DNA of 32,094 nucleotides from Spirochaetaceae bacterium. GTDB lineage: Bacteria > Spirochaetota > Spirochaetia > DSM-27196 > SLST01. The stretch's first letter is position 1. Each line of letters begins with the position of its first letter. Below the pieces are notes generated by a model. The model made no database searches. It was not told the DNA's origin and saw nothing but the letters and a program-made list of their open reading frames with translations. The DNA lies in contig RECL01000221.1 of NCBI GenBank assembly GCA_007694025.1, positions 1-32,094 of the forward strand. Direction: 5' to 3'. This document shows positions 20,679-29,030 of the stretch, piece after piece. Both the position numbers and the translations under genes were made by a program.

Positions 20679-23111
20679 AACGACGACGTTCACGAGCTTG
20701 TCGGGAACCGCGACAATCTTGACCACCTGCTTCCCGGTCGTCCACTCGATGATGCGGTCGTCGGCGAGCGCGAGGCGCTCGAGCTCCTGCGCACTCGTGC
20801 CGGTCGCCGCGGTCAGCTTGCTGCGAACCTTACCGTTGACCTGGAGTACGATCGTTACTTCGTCGTCGACGGTGAGCGCCGGATCGTACTCGGGCCAGCT
20901 CTGCTTCGACACCGACGGCTCGTGGCCAAGATCGACCCACAGCTGCTCGCCCAGGTGCGGCGCGTACGGTGAGAGGAGCAGCACGAAGGGTTCCCACAGA
21001 GCACGGTACAAAGCGTCGGCCTTGTAGAGCTCGTTCACGTAGATCATCATCTGCGAGATCGCAGTGTTGAAGGCGAGCGAATCGGTGTCGTCCGTTACCT
21101 TCCTGATCGTCTTGTGAAGCAGCCGTTGCAGCTCGATCGGCGGCTCTCCGTCGACGATGTCGGTTTGGCTCAGCCGGTAGACGCGGTCAAGGAAGCGGTG
21201 CACGCCGGCCAGGCCGTTCGTCGACCACGGTTTGGCGACCTCGAGCGGTCCCATGAACATCTCGTACATCCGCATCGAGTCGGCGCCGAACTCCGCGACG
21301 ATATCGTCGGGGTTGATCACGTTGCCCAGGCTCTTCGACATCTTCACGCCGCCTTCGCCCAGGATCATGCCCTGGTTCACAAGGCGGAGGAACGGCTCGT
21401 CGGTGGTCACCGCGCCGATGTCGAAGAGCACCTTGTGCCAGAACCGAGCGTAGAGGAGGTGGAGCACCGCGTGTTCGGCGCCGCCGACGTAGAGATCCAC
21501 CGGCATCCAGTAGTCGATCTTGTCGCGCGACGCGAACTCGTGCTCATTGTGTGGATCGAGGTAGCGCAGGTAGTACCAGCAGCTGCCGGCCCACTGTGGC
21601 ATCGTGCTCGTTTCGCGTCGTCCGACCCTTCCCGACCCGTCGGGGCACTCCGCCCGGACCCACTCTTCGACGCCGGCGAGCGGGCTCTCCCCGGTTCCGG
21701 TCGGTTTGTAGCTCTCCACCTCCGGAAGCAGTACCGGAAGCTGGTCTACCGGGATGGGTACGTACTCGCCGTCACACTCGACGACCGGGATCGGTTCGCC
21801 CCAGTAGCGCTGGCGCGCGAAGATCCAGTCGCGCAGCTTGTAGTTGACCGCCTTCGACCCGATACCCTTGGACTCGAGCCACTCGGTGATCTTCTGCTTT
21901 GCCTCTGCCGTCGGCAGGCCGCTGAACCGGCCCGAGTTCACCGATACCCCGTAGGCGCTCATCGCTTCGGTGAGCTCGGTCGCGTTATCGGGATCGTCGT
22001 CAGGCGCAACGACGCGGACGATCGGGAGCCCGAACTGCGTGGCGAACTCGAAGTCGCGCTCATCGTGCCCGGGGACCGCCATGATCGCGCCCGTCCCGTA
22101 CGATATCAGGATGTAGTCGGAGATCCAGACGGGAATCTTGTGGCCATTGACCGGGTTGATCGCAACCGCGCCGGTGGCCACACCGGACTTTTCCTTGGAG
22201 AGCTCGGTCCGCTCCAGGTCGCTCTTCAGGTTCGTCCGCTCCCGGTACGCATTCACCGCGGCGCGCTGCTCGGGAGTCGTGATCCGCTCCACAAGCGGGT
22301 GCTCGGGGGCAAGGACCATGTAGGTCGCGCCAAAGAGCGTGTCGGGACGCGTCGTGAATACCTCCACCGATCCCGACTCGTCGGCGAGCGGGAACGTGAC
22401 GTTTGCGCCTTCGCTGCGTCCGATCCAGTTGCGCTGCATCGCCTTGATCGACTCGGGCCAGTCGAGCCCTTCGAGCCCTTCCAGGAGCCGGTCCGCGTAC
22501 TCGGTGATCTTGAGCATCCACTGCCGAAGCGGACGTCGCTCAACCCGGTGGTTCCCGCGCTCGCTGCGCGGGCCGTCGGGAGTCGTGAGCACCTCTTCGT
22601 TCGCAAGGACGGTTCCCAGCGCTTCGCAGTACCAGACGGGTACCTCGGCGACGTACGCGAGCCCTCTCTCGTGGAGTTTCAGGAAGATCCACTGCGTCCA
22701 GCGGTAGTAGTCGGCCTTGTGCGTCGAGACTTCGCGGCTCCAGTCGTAGCTGAAGCCGAGCGACTTGATCTGACGCCGGAACTGGTCGATGTTCGCTTCT
22801 GTCGTGGTGCGCGGGTGGGTACCCTTCTGGATCGCGTACGTCTCCGCCGCGAGCCCGAAGCTGTCGAACCCCATCGGGTGGAGGACCGCGTAGCCGCGCA
22901 TTCGCAGGAATCGGCAGTAGATGTCGGTCGCGGTGTATCCTTCGGGGTGCCCGACGTGGAGACCCGCCGCCGACGGGTAGGGGAACATGTCCAGGATGTA
23001 TCTGCGCTTCTCTTTGGGAACCGTCGGGTCTTCGGTCACCCGAAAGGTCTGGTGCTCTTCCCAGAACGCCTGCCAGCGCTGCTCGATATCGGTGAACGGG
23101 TACTTGCTCAT
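20673..23111 (-). CDS. leuS: Leucyl-tRNA synthetase
   Basis: [64 protein letters not shown]; earlier starts run through a terminator and are rejected. Confidence 0.97.
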   Translation of the reverse strand: MSKYPFTDIEQRWQAFWEEHQTFRVTEDPTVPKEKRRYILDMFPYPSAAGLHVGHPEGYTATDIYCRFLRMRGYAVLHPMGFDSFGLAAETYAIQKGTHPRTTTEANIDQFRRQIKSLGFSYDWSREVSTHKADYYRWTQWIFLKLHERGLAYVAEVPVWYCEALGTVLANEEVLTTPDGPRSERGNHRVERRPLRQWMLKITEYADRLLEGLEGLDWPESIKAMQRNWIGRSEGANVTFPLADESGSVEVFTTRPDTLFGATYMVLAPEHPLVERITTPEQRAAVNAYRERTNLKSDLERTELSKEKSGVATGAVAINPVNGHKIPVWISDYILISYGTGAIMAVPGHDERDFEFATQFGLPIVRVVAPDDDPDNATELTEAMSAYGVSVNSGRFSGLPTAEAKQKITEWLESKGIGSKAVNYKLRDWIFARQRYWGEPIPVVECDGEYVPIPVDQLPVLLPEVESYKPTGTGESPLAGVEEWVRAECPDGSGRVGRRETSTMPQWAGSCWYYLRYLDPHNEHEFASRDKIDYWMPVDLYVGGAEHAVLHLLYARFWHKVLFDIGAVTTDEPFLRLVNQGMILGEGGVKMSKSLGNVINPDDIVAEFGADSMRMYEMFMGPLEVAKPWSTNGLAGVHRFLDRVYRLSQTDIVDGEPPIELQRLLHKTIRKVTDDTDSLAFNTAISQMMIYVNELYKADALYRALWEPFVLLLSPYAPHLGEQLWVDLGHEPSVSKQSWPEYDPALTVDDEVTIVLQVNGKVRSKLTAATGTSAQELERLALADDRIIEWTTGKQVVKIVAVPDKLVNVVVR

Positions 23112-23119
23112 TGCGTCAG

Positions 23120-23125
23120 ATAATA
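23120..23125 (-). promoter_or_regulatory. -10 element TATTAT, 8 nt upstream of the leuS ATG (leaderless candidate)
   Basis: TATTAT-CTGACGCA-ATG on minus strand; no SD. Confidence 0.5.
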
Positions 23126-23141
23126 CCGTAAGCGCAAGAGC

Positions 23142-23183
23142 AAAAAAAACCCCCCAGGAAAGGAGGTAATAAAACCTGGGGGG
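23142..23183 (-). terminator. Intrinsic terminator (minus strand), 9-bp stem, 16-nt loop, U8 tract
   Basis: CCCCCCAGG-TTTTATTACCTCCTTT-CCTGGGGGG-TTTTTTTT. Confidence 0.9.
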
Positions 23184-23287
23184 CGGCGTGAAAAGAAAGC
23201 GCAACCGATCACAAGAACCGGTTTATCCTATCCAGCACGCTCCGGGGCAGGAACGAACTGAACAGAGCTTTGATCCGCGTACGCATT

Positions 23288-23354
23288 GCTCCGGTCACCC
23301 GGTTAGATCGGTATCCCTCTGCAACGCAGGCTTACCCCGACGCTCCGGTCACCC
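23288..23354 (-). repeat. Direct 13-nt repeat GGGTGACCGGAGC, two copies 54 bp apart
   Basis: Plus strand GCTCCGGTCACCC at 23288-23300 and 23342-23354. Confidence 0.8.
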
Positions 23355-23536
23355 ATCGCTCAGCGTGGCGCTTCTCGCTACCCTCGGCCGGTCTCCCGGC
23401 AGTCGGCAGAACGTCAACGACAATCCCGCCGGCCCCAATCATAAAAGAGAACCACACTCCTGATGAATGGTTACATCAGAATGCGGCTTTCGCGCATAAG
23501 AATACCGTGACCCGCCAGGCGAATCAATGGTTTCGG

Positions 23537-23899
23537 CTATGCAGCTTCGACTTTCAGGACATCCTTGATGGCCTGGTAGAACTGCTGTTTCTGAAGCGCT
23601 CCGGCTGCCATCTGCGGCTTCTCCCCGACCGGGATGAACAGCAGCGAAGGGATGCTCTGGATCCCGAACGCCATCGCGAGCTCCTGCTCTGCATCGGTGT
23701 CTACCTTGTATACGTTGATCTTCCCCTCGAACTCCTGGCTCAGTTCCTCCAGGATCGGGGCGACCATCTTGCACGGGCCGCACCAGTCTGCGTAGAAGTC
23801 GACGATCGCGGGCAGCTCGCCCTTGTACGCCCACTCGCTGTTCTCTTCCCAGTCGAACACCTTCGCCTTGAAGTCGGCGGTTGTCAGTTTCTCACTCAT
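23537..23899 (-). CDS. trxA: Thioredoxin
   Basis: AIVDFYADWCGPCKMVAPILEELSQEF, YKVDTDAEQELAMAFGIQSIPSLLFI. Confidence 0.95.
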   Translation of the reverse strand: MSEKLTTADFKAKVFDWEENSEWAYKGELPAIVDFYADWCGPCKMVAPILEELSQEFEGKINVYKVDTDAEQELAMAFGIQSIPSLLFIPVGEKPQMAAGALQKQQFYQAIKDVLKVEAA

Positions 23900-23941
23900 C
23901 GTGCATCCTTGTATAAGATAATTTATATATATAGTACCGAA

Positions 23942-24892
23942 TCAGTTCGCGAGCGGCAACCCGTTCGGGTCGGTCGGAAGTCGACGCAGCCGGTCTCGGT
24001 ACTCGTCGCGGTAGATCGTCAGCAGGCTCGCCAGGTAGTCCATGTTCTTCCCCACGTATTCCGAGTAGAGGTCGCGCGCGGCGCCCGCTCGGTCGGCGAA
24101 GTGCGCGCGCAGATACCCGGAAACCTGATCGAGGCGTCCTCTTGATCGCTTCGCGATCGAGCCGTAGAACCCCGCGGTGCCGCGAAGCAGCTCGATTTCG
24201 CTCCGGTACGCGTCGACACCGGTTCGTCGGAACTCGTCGTAGAGCAGCAGAAGCTTCTCCAGGTACGCTCGGTCGGCCATCTGACCCAGAAGATCGGCGT
24301 ACAGGAGCATCGTTGCGAGCGTCGGCTCCCGATCCGTGGCGTCCGCGTCGGCGTCGGAGGCCGACGGGCCAATGTCGGAGGCGTCGCGCCGGGGTTCCGG
24401 TCGGCGTGCGATCGCCGACACGGCAAGGGTCGTCGTCGGACCGTCTATCCGCGCCGATGCGCAGAAGCGCATCAGCTGATCGACGCTGCGCCGCTCGTGA
24501 TCCGACAGAGCAACCTCCGAGTCGTTGCCGGCATCCTGTATATAGCCCGAGTCGTGGTAGAGCGCCGCCAGCAGCCCCGGCACCGCGGCAGATGCGTCAC
24601 AGACGCCCGATCGGCGTGCACCGTCCAGTATGCGTGCCATCGCGACCGTGATGAGCATCGTGTGGCCGACCGAATGGTAGGGGGTTGAGCAGGCGCGGTA
24701 TCCCGCGACGCGTCCGGCGAACAGCGCGTCGACGTCGGCGAACGCGTCATCGATCAGCCGCTGATCGGTTTCGTGCAGGTCGTCGTACCACAGAAGCGCG
24801 ACTTCGTCGCGTGCGGCTTCCGTGGCCTCCAGGTTGAGAAGCACGTAAGGATCGTGCAGGAAAAACTCGCGTGCGTCTTCCACGCCCACCAT
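23942..24892 (-). CDS. HD-domain (metal-dependent phosphohydrolase-like) protein
   Basis: TPYHSVGHTMLITVAMARIL...LAALYHDSGYIQDAGNDSEVAL; leaderless-type -10 TATACT (24900-24905). Confidence 0.75.
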   Translation of the reverse strand: MVGVEDAREFFLHDPYVLLNLEATEAARDEVALLWYDDLHETDQRLIDDAFADVDALFAGRVAGYRACSTPYHSVGHTMLITVAMARILDGARRSGVCDASAAVPGLLAALYHDSGYIQDAGNDSEVALSDHERRSVDQLMRFCASARIDGPTTTLAVSAIARRPEPRRDASDIGPSASDADADATDREPTLATMLLYADLLGQMADRAYLEKLLLLYDEFRRTGVDAYRSEIELLRGTAGFYGSIAKRSRGRLDQVSGYLRAHFADRAGAARDLYSEYVGKNMDYLASLLTIYRDEYRDRLRRLPTDPNGLPLAN

Positions 24893-24984
24893 GCGCCAGA
24901 GTATACCCCGAGCGCCGCCGGATGTCCGGTGCGCGCTGCGATTCGCGGCGTCGGGTGCGGTCGCCGGGCGGTTATTCCGCCGGG

Positions 24985-25737
24985 CTACTCCGCCGCGCGC
25001 TCGAACACAACGTCCGAAAAGCTCGCCTGACTCAGGAGCTCGGCGAAAAACGACTCGCCGCGCCGCCGTGCGGTGTCGACGAGCTCGCGTTTCGCGTCCG
25101 CGGAGACAGCGTGCTCGCGGACGTACTCGGTGATCAGTCGCCAGCCTTCGGGGCCGAGCGCGACGTTCGGGTAGGGGTAGTCGGCGGGATCGATGTCCTC
25201 GATCGTGACGTCGGTGATCGTTGCCGCCGGCAGCCCCACGATTGCGCGTCGGCGGTTGACTCCGTCGGTGACGTACTCTTCGACGCTCAAGCTCACGTCG
25301 GACGACGACAGGTCGAATCCCGCCGTCAGCACAAGCGTAACGACGACGAAGTCGAACGACCCGGCGCTCATCCCCAAGTTCGCGCGTTCGGCTACGTTAT
25401 ACGCGGTGAGATAGCGGTACTCGACGTCGGTGAGCGTGTCACGCACCGATGCGTCGGTAGCGCGCAGTTTGCGCAGGATCGGCGGGAGCGACAGCCCGCT
25501 CTCCATGTAGTCGTACGGGAAGACCGTCCGGTGGACCAGTCCGACGGTGTTGAGCGCCGCGATCGACCGGACCTGCTCCAGAGTGATCGACGACGACGCC
25601 GTCGTGACCGACCGGTGGAACCGGATGCCCGGCAGCCACGGTATCAGCGAGACGCCGATGATGTCGGTGAACAGCAGCACGACGATCGCCGCGATGAGCA
25701 CCGCAACGAAGGCCAGCCGCAGCCGCCACGCCTTCAT
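24985..25737 (-). CDS. DUF4230-like membrane-anchored protein
   Basis: N-terminal TM; VRSIAALNTVG, C-terminal LLSQASFSDVVFERAAE. Confidence 0.65.
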   Translation of the reverse strand: MKAWRLRLAFVAVLIAAIVVLLFTDIIGVSLIPWLPGIRFHRSVTTASSSITLEQVRSIAALNTVGLVHRTVFPYDYMESGLSLPPILRKLRATDASVRDTLTDVEYRYLTAYNVAERANLGMSAGSFDFVVVTLVLTAGFDLSSSDVSLSVEEYVTDGVNRRRAIVGLPAATITDVTIEDIDPADYPYPNVALGPEGWRLITEYVREHAVSADAKRELVDTARRRGESFFAELLSQASFSDVVFERAAE

Positions 25738-26306
25738 CGCTCGCCCCCGGGGGTACTCTGGTCGTAGATCACGTCGTCAAAACCGGCCATCGACAGGAGG
25801 CTCGTGACCAGCGCGCGCGCGTTGGCGTCCGCCCGGGTCAGTATGCCGCGGCGAACCGCGTCGGCGGCCGTGCGCGCCTTGACCGCCTCCAGCTGGCCGC
25901 TCATCTCCAGCAATCCGATCCGACCACCGCGTTCGCGGATCATGTACTCGCGGAGCGTCGACTCGTCGGCGTCGACCATCAGGATCTTCGATCGCGGTAT
26001 CGCGACGGCGATCCGCCCCGGGCTGCTCCGGTCTGGCCTGAGTGTGACGCCATCGGAGAGATCGACTCCCGCCCGGACCCGGATGTCGACCGAAAAGAGC
26101 GTCGCGCGCTCCATCGTGCGAATGAACAGGAAGCTGCGCTCCTCGCCAAAGTAGACCAGATCGCGGTACACGTGCTCGTACGTGTTGAGCTCCAGGAGCG
26201 TTACGATCTTCTCCTCCAACCGGATCGTCGACCGATTGGAGCGGTCTTGCACACGGTCGCACGATGTGAGAAAAAGCAGGGTAAGGCAGAGCATCACCCA
26301 ACGCAT
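25734..26306 (-). CDS. DUF4230-like lipoprotein, paralogue of the downstream gene (ATGA overlap)
   Basis: Lipobox LFLTSC; KIVTLLELNTYEHVY; C-terminal LLSMAGFDDVIYDQ; -10 TATAGT (26314-26319) 7 nt before ATG. Confidence 0.65.
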   Translation of the reverse strand: MRWVMLCLTLLFLTSCDRVQDRSNRSTIRLEEKIVTLLELNTYEHVYRDLVYFGEERSFLFIRTMERATLFSVDIRVRAGVDLSDGVTLRPDRSSPGRIAVAIPRSKILMVDADESTLREYMIRERGGRIGLLEMSGQLEAVKARTAADAVRRGILTRADANARALVTSLLSMAGFDDVIYDQSTPGGER

Positions 26307-26363
26307 CGCGACCACTATACGAGATATCGTGAAGCGTTGTCATCGTGAGGTCGACAAGAGAGT

Positions 26364-27461
26364 ATGATTCGACAACGACTCATCGCAGGATTTCTTCTCG
26401 GGCTTGCCGCGCTTGCCGGTGCGGTTGAAGACCCGCTTCGCGTCGACCCTGAGAGCGTCCTCGACCCCGGCCCCGCCGGGACCGCGGGACCGGCCACCGA
26501 AGGTCTGTTCGTCGCCCCGGAGTACGATCCGCCGGCGGTTCTGCCCGATCCGCCGGCCGAACCAACGATCATCGCCGCGTTGCCGACTCCAGGGCCCGGG
26601 GTTCCGTCGCTTCTGCGGATCGACATCGACGCGAAGCGCGACGCGCTCGATGTAGCGGGACGGTGGCCGGCGGCCGCGCGAGCGAGCAACGGCGTCGTGC
26701 GCGACCGGATCGTCGTTGCGTACTACGGGCACCCGAACAGCCGCCGGATGGGCGCGCTCGGTGAGACCGATCTGCCGGTCATGGCCGAACTGCTGAAGGC
26801 GCGCGCCGCCGAATACGATGCGCTCGCCGGGGCGATCGGCGTCGCACCGGCGTTCCACATCATCTTTGCGACCGTCCACCCGGACGCGACCGTCACTGTC
26901 GTCCGGGAGGCGCAGCTGCGCGAGTACATCGAGTTCGCCGCGGCGAACGACATCATCGTCTTTCTGGACCACCAGATCGGTGCCGGGACCGTCCGGGGAG
27001 CGATGGAGCAGATGCTGCCCTACCTTCGCTACCCGCACGTGCACCTTGCGTTCGACCCAGAGTGGGTAACCGACAGACCGGGGCTTGAGATCGGCGGCGT
27101 CGACGCGTCGGAGATCAACATGGCGCAGCAGATGATGCAGGACTACCTGATCGAGCACAACCTGCCGGGGACGCGGATGCTCGTCGTCCACCAGTTCAAC
27201 TGGCGGATGATCCGTAATCGCGAGCAGGTACGCGCCGACTTTCCGCGCGTCGACCTGATTCATCACGCCGACGGATTCGGCAACCCGGCGCAGAAGATCG
27301 ACAGCTGGCGCTTCAACGTGCTGGCCAGAAACATCCCGCTCAAGGGTTTCAAGCTCTTCTATCCCAAGAGCTGGCGCGCGGGTGGCTACGACTATCCGCT
27401 GATGAGTCCGGCCGACGTCCTTCGACTCGATCCGGTTCCGGTGTATATTCAGTATCAGTAG
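26364..27461 (+). CDS. Secreted protein with Pro-rich linker and possible TIM-barrel-like domain, unknown function
   Basis: Signal peptide MIRQRLIAGFLLGLAALAGA; YYGHPNSRRMGALGE...FLDHQIG...HLAFDPEW...FKLFYPKSW. Confidence 0.7.
   Translation: MIRQRLIAGFLLGLAALAGAVEDPLRVDPESVLDPGPAGTAGPATEGLFVAPEYDPPAVLPDPPAEPTIIAALPTPGPGVPSLLRIDIDAKRDALDVAGRWPAAARASNGVVRDRIVVAYYGHPNSRRMGALGETDLPVMAELLKARAAEYDALAGAIGVAPAFHIIFATVHPDATVTVVREAQLREYIEFAAANDIIVFLDHQIGAGTVRGAMEQMLPYLRYPHVHLAFDPEWVTDRPGLEIGGVDASEINMAQQMMQDYLIEHNLPGTRMLVVHQFNWRMIRNREQVRADFPRVDLIHHADGFGNPAQKIDSWRFNVLARNIPLKGFKLFYPKSWRAGGYDYPLMSPADVLRLDPVPVYIQYQ
27421..27449 (+). promoter_or_regulatory. Putative internal promoter for argA (-35 TTCGAC, 17 bp, -10 TATATT)
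   Basis: Hexamers at 27421-27426 and 27444-27449, 12 nt before the argA ATG. Confidence 0.35.
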
Positions 27462-28790
27462 ATGATCAACGCGCACGAGCACGTCGAACTGATCCGCGAA
27501 GTTTTTCGCTACGCGCAGGCGTTTCACGACAAGACCTTTGTCCTCCAGCTAGACGACGCGGTGGTGCTGCGCCCGGCGATCGTCGGCGTGATGCGCGACC
27601 TTGTGATGATGCACGAGGCGGGCATCCGGATCGTGCTCGTAGCCGGCGCCCGCACGCGGATCGATGAGATCCTGGATCGGTACAACGTCGAGTGCCGGAA
27701 GTACAAACACGTGCGTATCTCCACTCCCGACGCGATCCCGTTCATCAAGATGGCCGCGTTCGACGCGGCGAATAGAATCATGACGTCGCTGAGCGGGCAG
27801 GGCGTGAACGCGGTGATCGGAAACTGGGTGCGCGCGCGCAGCCTCGGTGTCGTCGACGGCGTCGATTACCAGGACGCCGGCACCGTCGACAAGGTTCGCG
27901 TCGATCTGCTGCGCGCGACGATCGAGCAGGGGACGATCCCGATTCTGCCGTGCATCGGGTGGAGCCGCTCAGGAAAGCCGTATAACATCTCTTCGCGCGA
28001 GCTCGCGACGCACCTGGCGGTCGCGCTCGGCGCGAGCAAGCTCTTCTTCCTGTCGGAGATCGATCCGATCGTGACCGCCGACTATCCGATGGACGTTGAG
28101 ATCGACGCGACCACCGACGGCCGGATCTCGCGGCTCAACGTCGACCAGGCGCAGCGGTTCGTCGATCTCCACGCCGCGCGTGAGACGCTCGCGGTGGAGC
28201 TTGTCGGGCTCGGTCTGCGCGCGGTCTCAGGCGGTGTAGAGCGCGTGCACATCGTCGACGGCAGGTCGGAAGGGGTGATTCTCCAGGAGATCTTCTCCAA
28301 CCTGGGCGTCGGGACGATGGTCCACGGAAACGAGTACCAGTCGATCCGCAGGATGCGCGCGGGCGACGTGCCCGACGTTTACCGCCTGATGCAGCCGCTT
28401 GTCGGGCGCGGGCTGCTCGTGAGCCGGTCGGAGAGCGACCTCCACGACGCGATCGAAGACTACGTCGTGTTCGAGACCGACGGGATGGTCCACGGGTGCT
28501 GCGCCCTCCACCGTTACGGAGAGACGCAGGCTGAGATCGCCGGGCTCGCCGTCGACGACAACTACGAGCACTTCGGGATCGGGCGCAGGCTCGTCAGTTA
28601 CCTGATCGACGTCGCGCGCGCCGCCCGGCTCTCCGAGGTGTTCGTGCTGACGACGCAGGCGTCCGACTGGTTCGAGCTGATCGGCTTCCGTCCCGGCGCC
28701 GTCGACGACATCCCCGAACCGAAGCGCCGCACGTACAACCGCGACCGCAATTCGCGCATCCTGATCTACGACCTGTCTCCGCAACCCTAG
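27462..28790 (+). CDS. argA: Amino-acid N-acetyltransferase (N-acetylglutamate synthase)
   Basis: AAK-like domain (FVLQLDDAVV..., NISSRELATHLAVALGASKLFFLSE) plus GNAT domain (EIAGLAVDDNYEHFGIGRRLVSYLI); TAG-ATG junction with upstream gene. Confidence 0.92.
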   Translation: MINAHEHVELIREVFRYAQAFHDKTFVLQLDDAVVLRPAIVGVMRDLVMMHEAGIRIVLVAGARTRIDEILDRYNVECRKYKHVRISTPDAIPFIKMAAFDAANRIMTSLSGQGVNAVIGNWVRARSLGVVDGVDYQDAGTVDKVRVDLLRATIEQGTIPILPCIGWSRSGKPYNISSRELATHLAVALGASKLFFLSEIDPIVTADYPMDVEIDATTDGRISRLNVDQAQRFVDLHAARETLAVELVGLGLRAVSGGVERVHIVDGRSEGVILQEIFSNLGVGTMVHGNEYQSIRRMRAGDVPDVYRLMQPLVGRGLLVSRSESDLHDAIEDYVVFETDGMVHGCCALHRYGETQAEIAGLAVDDNYEHFGIGRRLVSYLIDVARAARLSEVFVLTTQASDWFELIGFRPGAVDDIPEPKRRTYNRDRNSRILIYDLSPQP

Positions 28791-28810
28791 GCGGCGAAGA
28801 CGCCGCCTTT
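28790..28810 (+). terminator. GC-rich hairpin after argA, possible terminator
   Basis: GGCGGCG-AAGA-CGCCGCC-TTT. Confidence 0.5.
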
Positions 28811-28921
28811 GCATCTGCCTTGCAGATGCACGTACGCGCGCGGAGTGCCTGCCTCAGCATCTGCTGCGCAGATACACCAGCGGACGCTTCGCGTCCACCT
28901 TGGCATCTGCTGCGCAGATGC
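28810..28921. repeat. Three-copy palindrome array GCATCTGC-N3-GCAGATGC with exact 46-bp period
   Basis: Copies at 28811-28829, 28857-28875 (one mismatch), 28903-28921; interposed hairpin GGACGC-ttc-GCGTCC (28882-28896). Confidence 0.9.
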
Positions 28922-29030
28922 ACGGCGGTTGTCGGGTCGCCCGGCTGTTGGTACCTTCTCCTCAATTCCGGAATCGTTGAAGCCTCTGCGTCGGCACCGC
29001 TTGTCGCCACGGGGCAATGAGGGAGTAGAT

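Larger units (their letters stand above)
23142..23492 (-). ncRNA. Candidate independent noncoding RNA between trxA and leuS
   Basis: Own promoter-like -35 TTGATT (23522-23527)/17 nt/-10 TATTCT (23499-23504); GCCGG-GAGA-CCGGC hairpin (23387-23400); strong terminator; no convincing ORF. Confidence 0.45.

Noticed and set aside
21114-23123. 669-aa plus-strand ORF antisense to leuS
   Set aside because: Codon-phase shadow ORF in GC-rich DNA; low-complexity R/V/L/D composition, while the opposite strand is unambiguous leuS.
23112-23204. 31-codon N-terminal extension of leuS
   Set aside because: It is encoded by the terminator hairpin and U-tract ([15 protein letters not shown]...); the canonical LeuS N-terminus is MSKYPF at 23111.
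23188-23463. 91-aa plus-strand ORF following GGAGG
   Set aside because: The GGAGG is in the terminator loop, about 21 nt from the GTG, and the protein is compositionally unconvincing; the terminator argues for minus-strand transcription.
23142-23536. Known RNA classes for the trxA-leuS region (T-box, RNase P RNA, tmRNA, SRP RNA)
   Set aside because: I could not find the T-box AGGGTGGNACCGCG motif, RNase P GAGGAAAGTCC, tmRNA tag ORF/CCA end, or the SRP GGTCAGGTCCGGAAGG core; formal Rfam search still needed.
24943-24983. GC-rich imperfect hairpin downstream of the DUF4230 membrane gene
   Set aside because: One mismatch and no U-tract; likely a 3' structure but not convincing enough to list.
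28810-28921. CRISPR array
   Set aside because: Only three 19-bp perfect palindromes with structured 27-bp intervals; repeats too short, no cas genes.
28809-29030. 74-codon N-terminal extension of HtpG
   Set aside because: Encoded by the palindrome array; the SD and conserved N-terminus MATHQFQTEVSQLL support a start at 29031.
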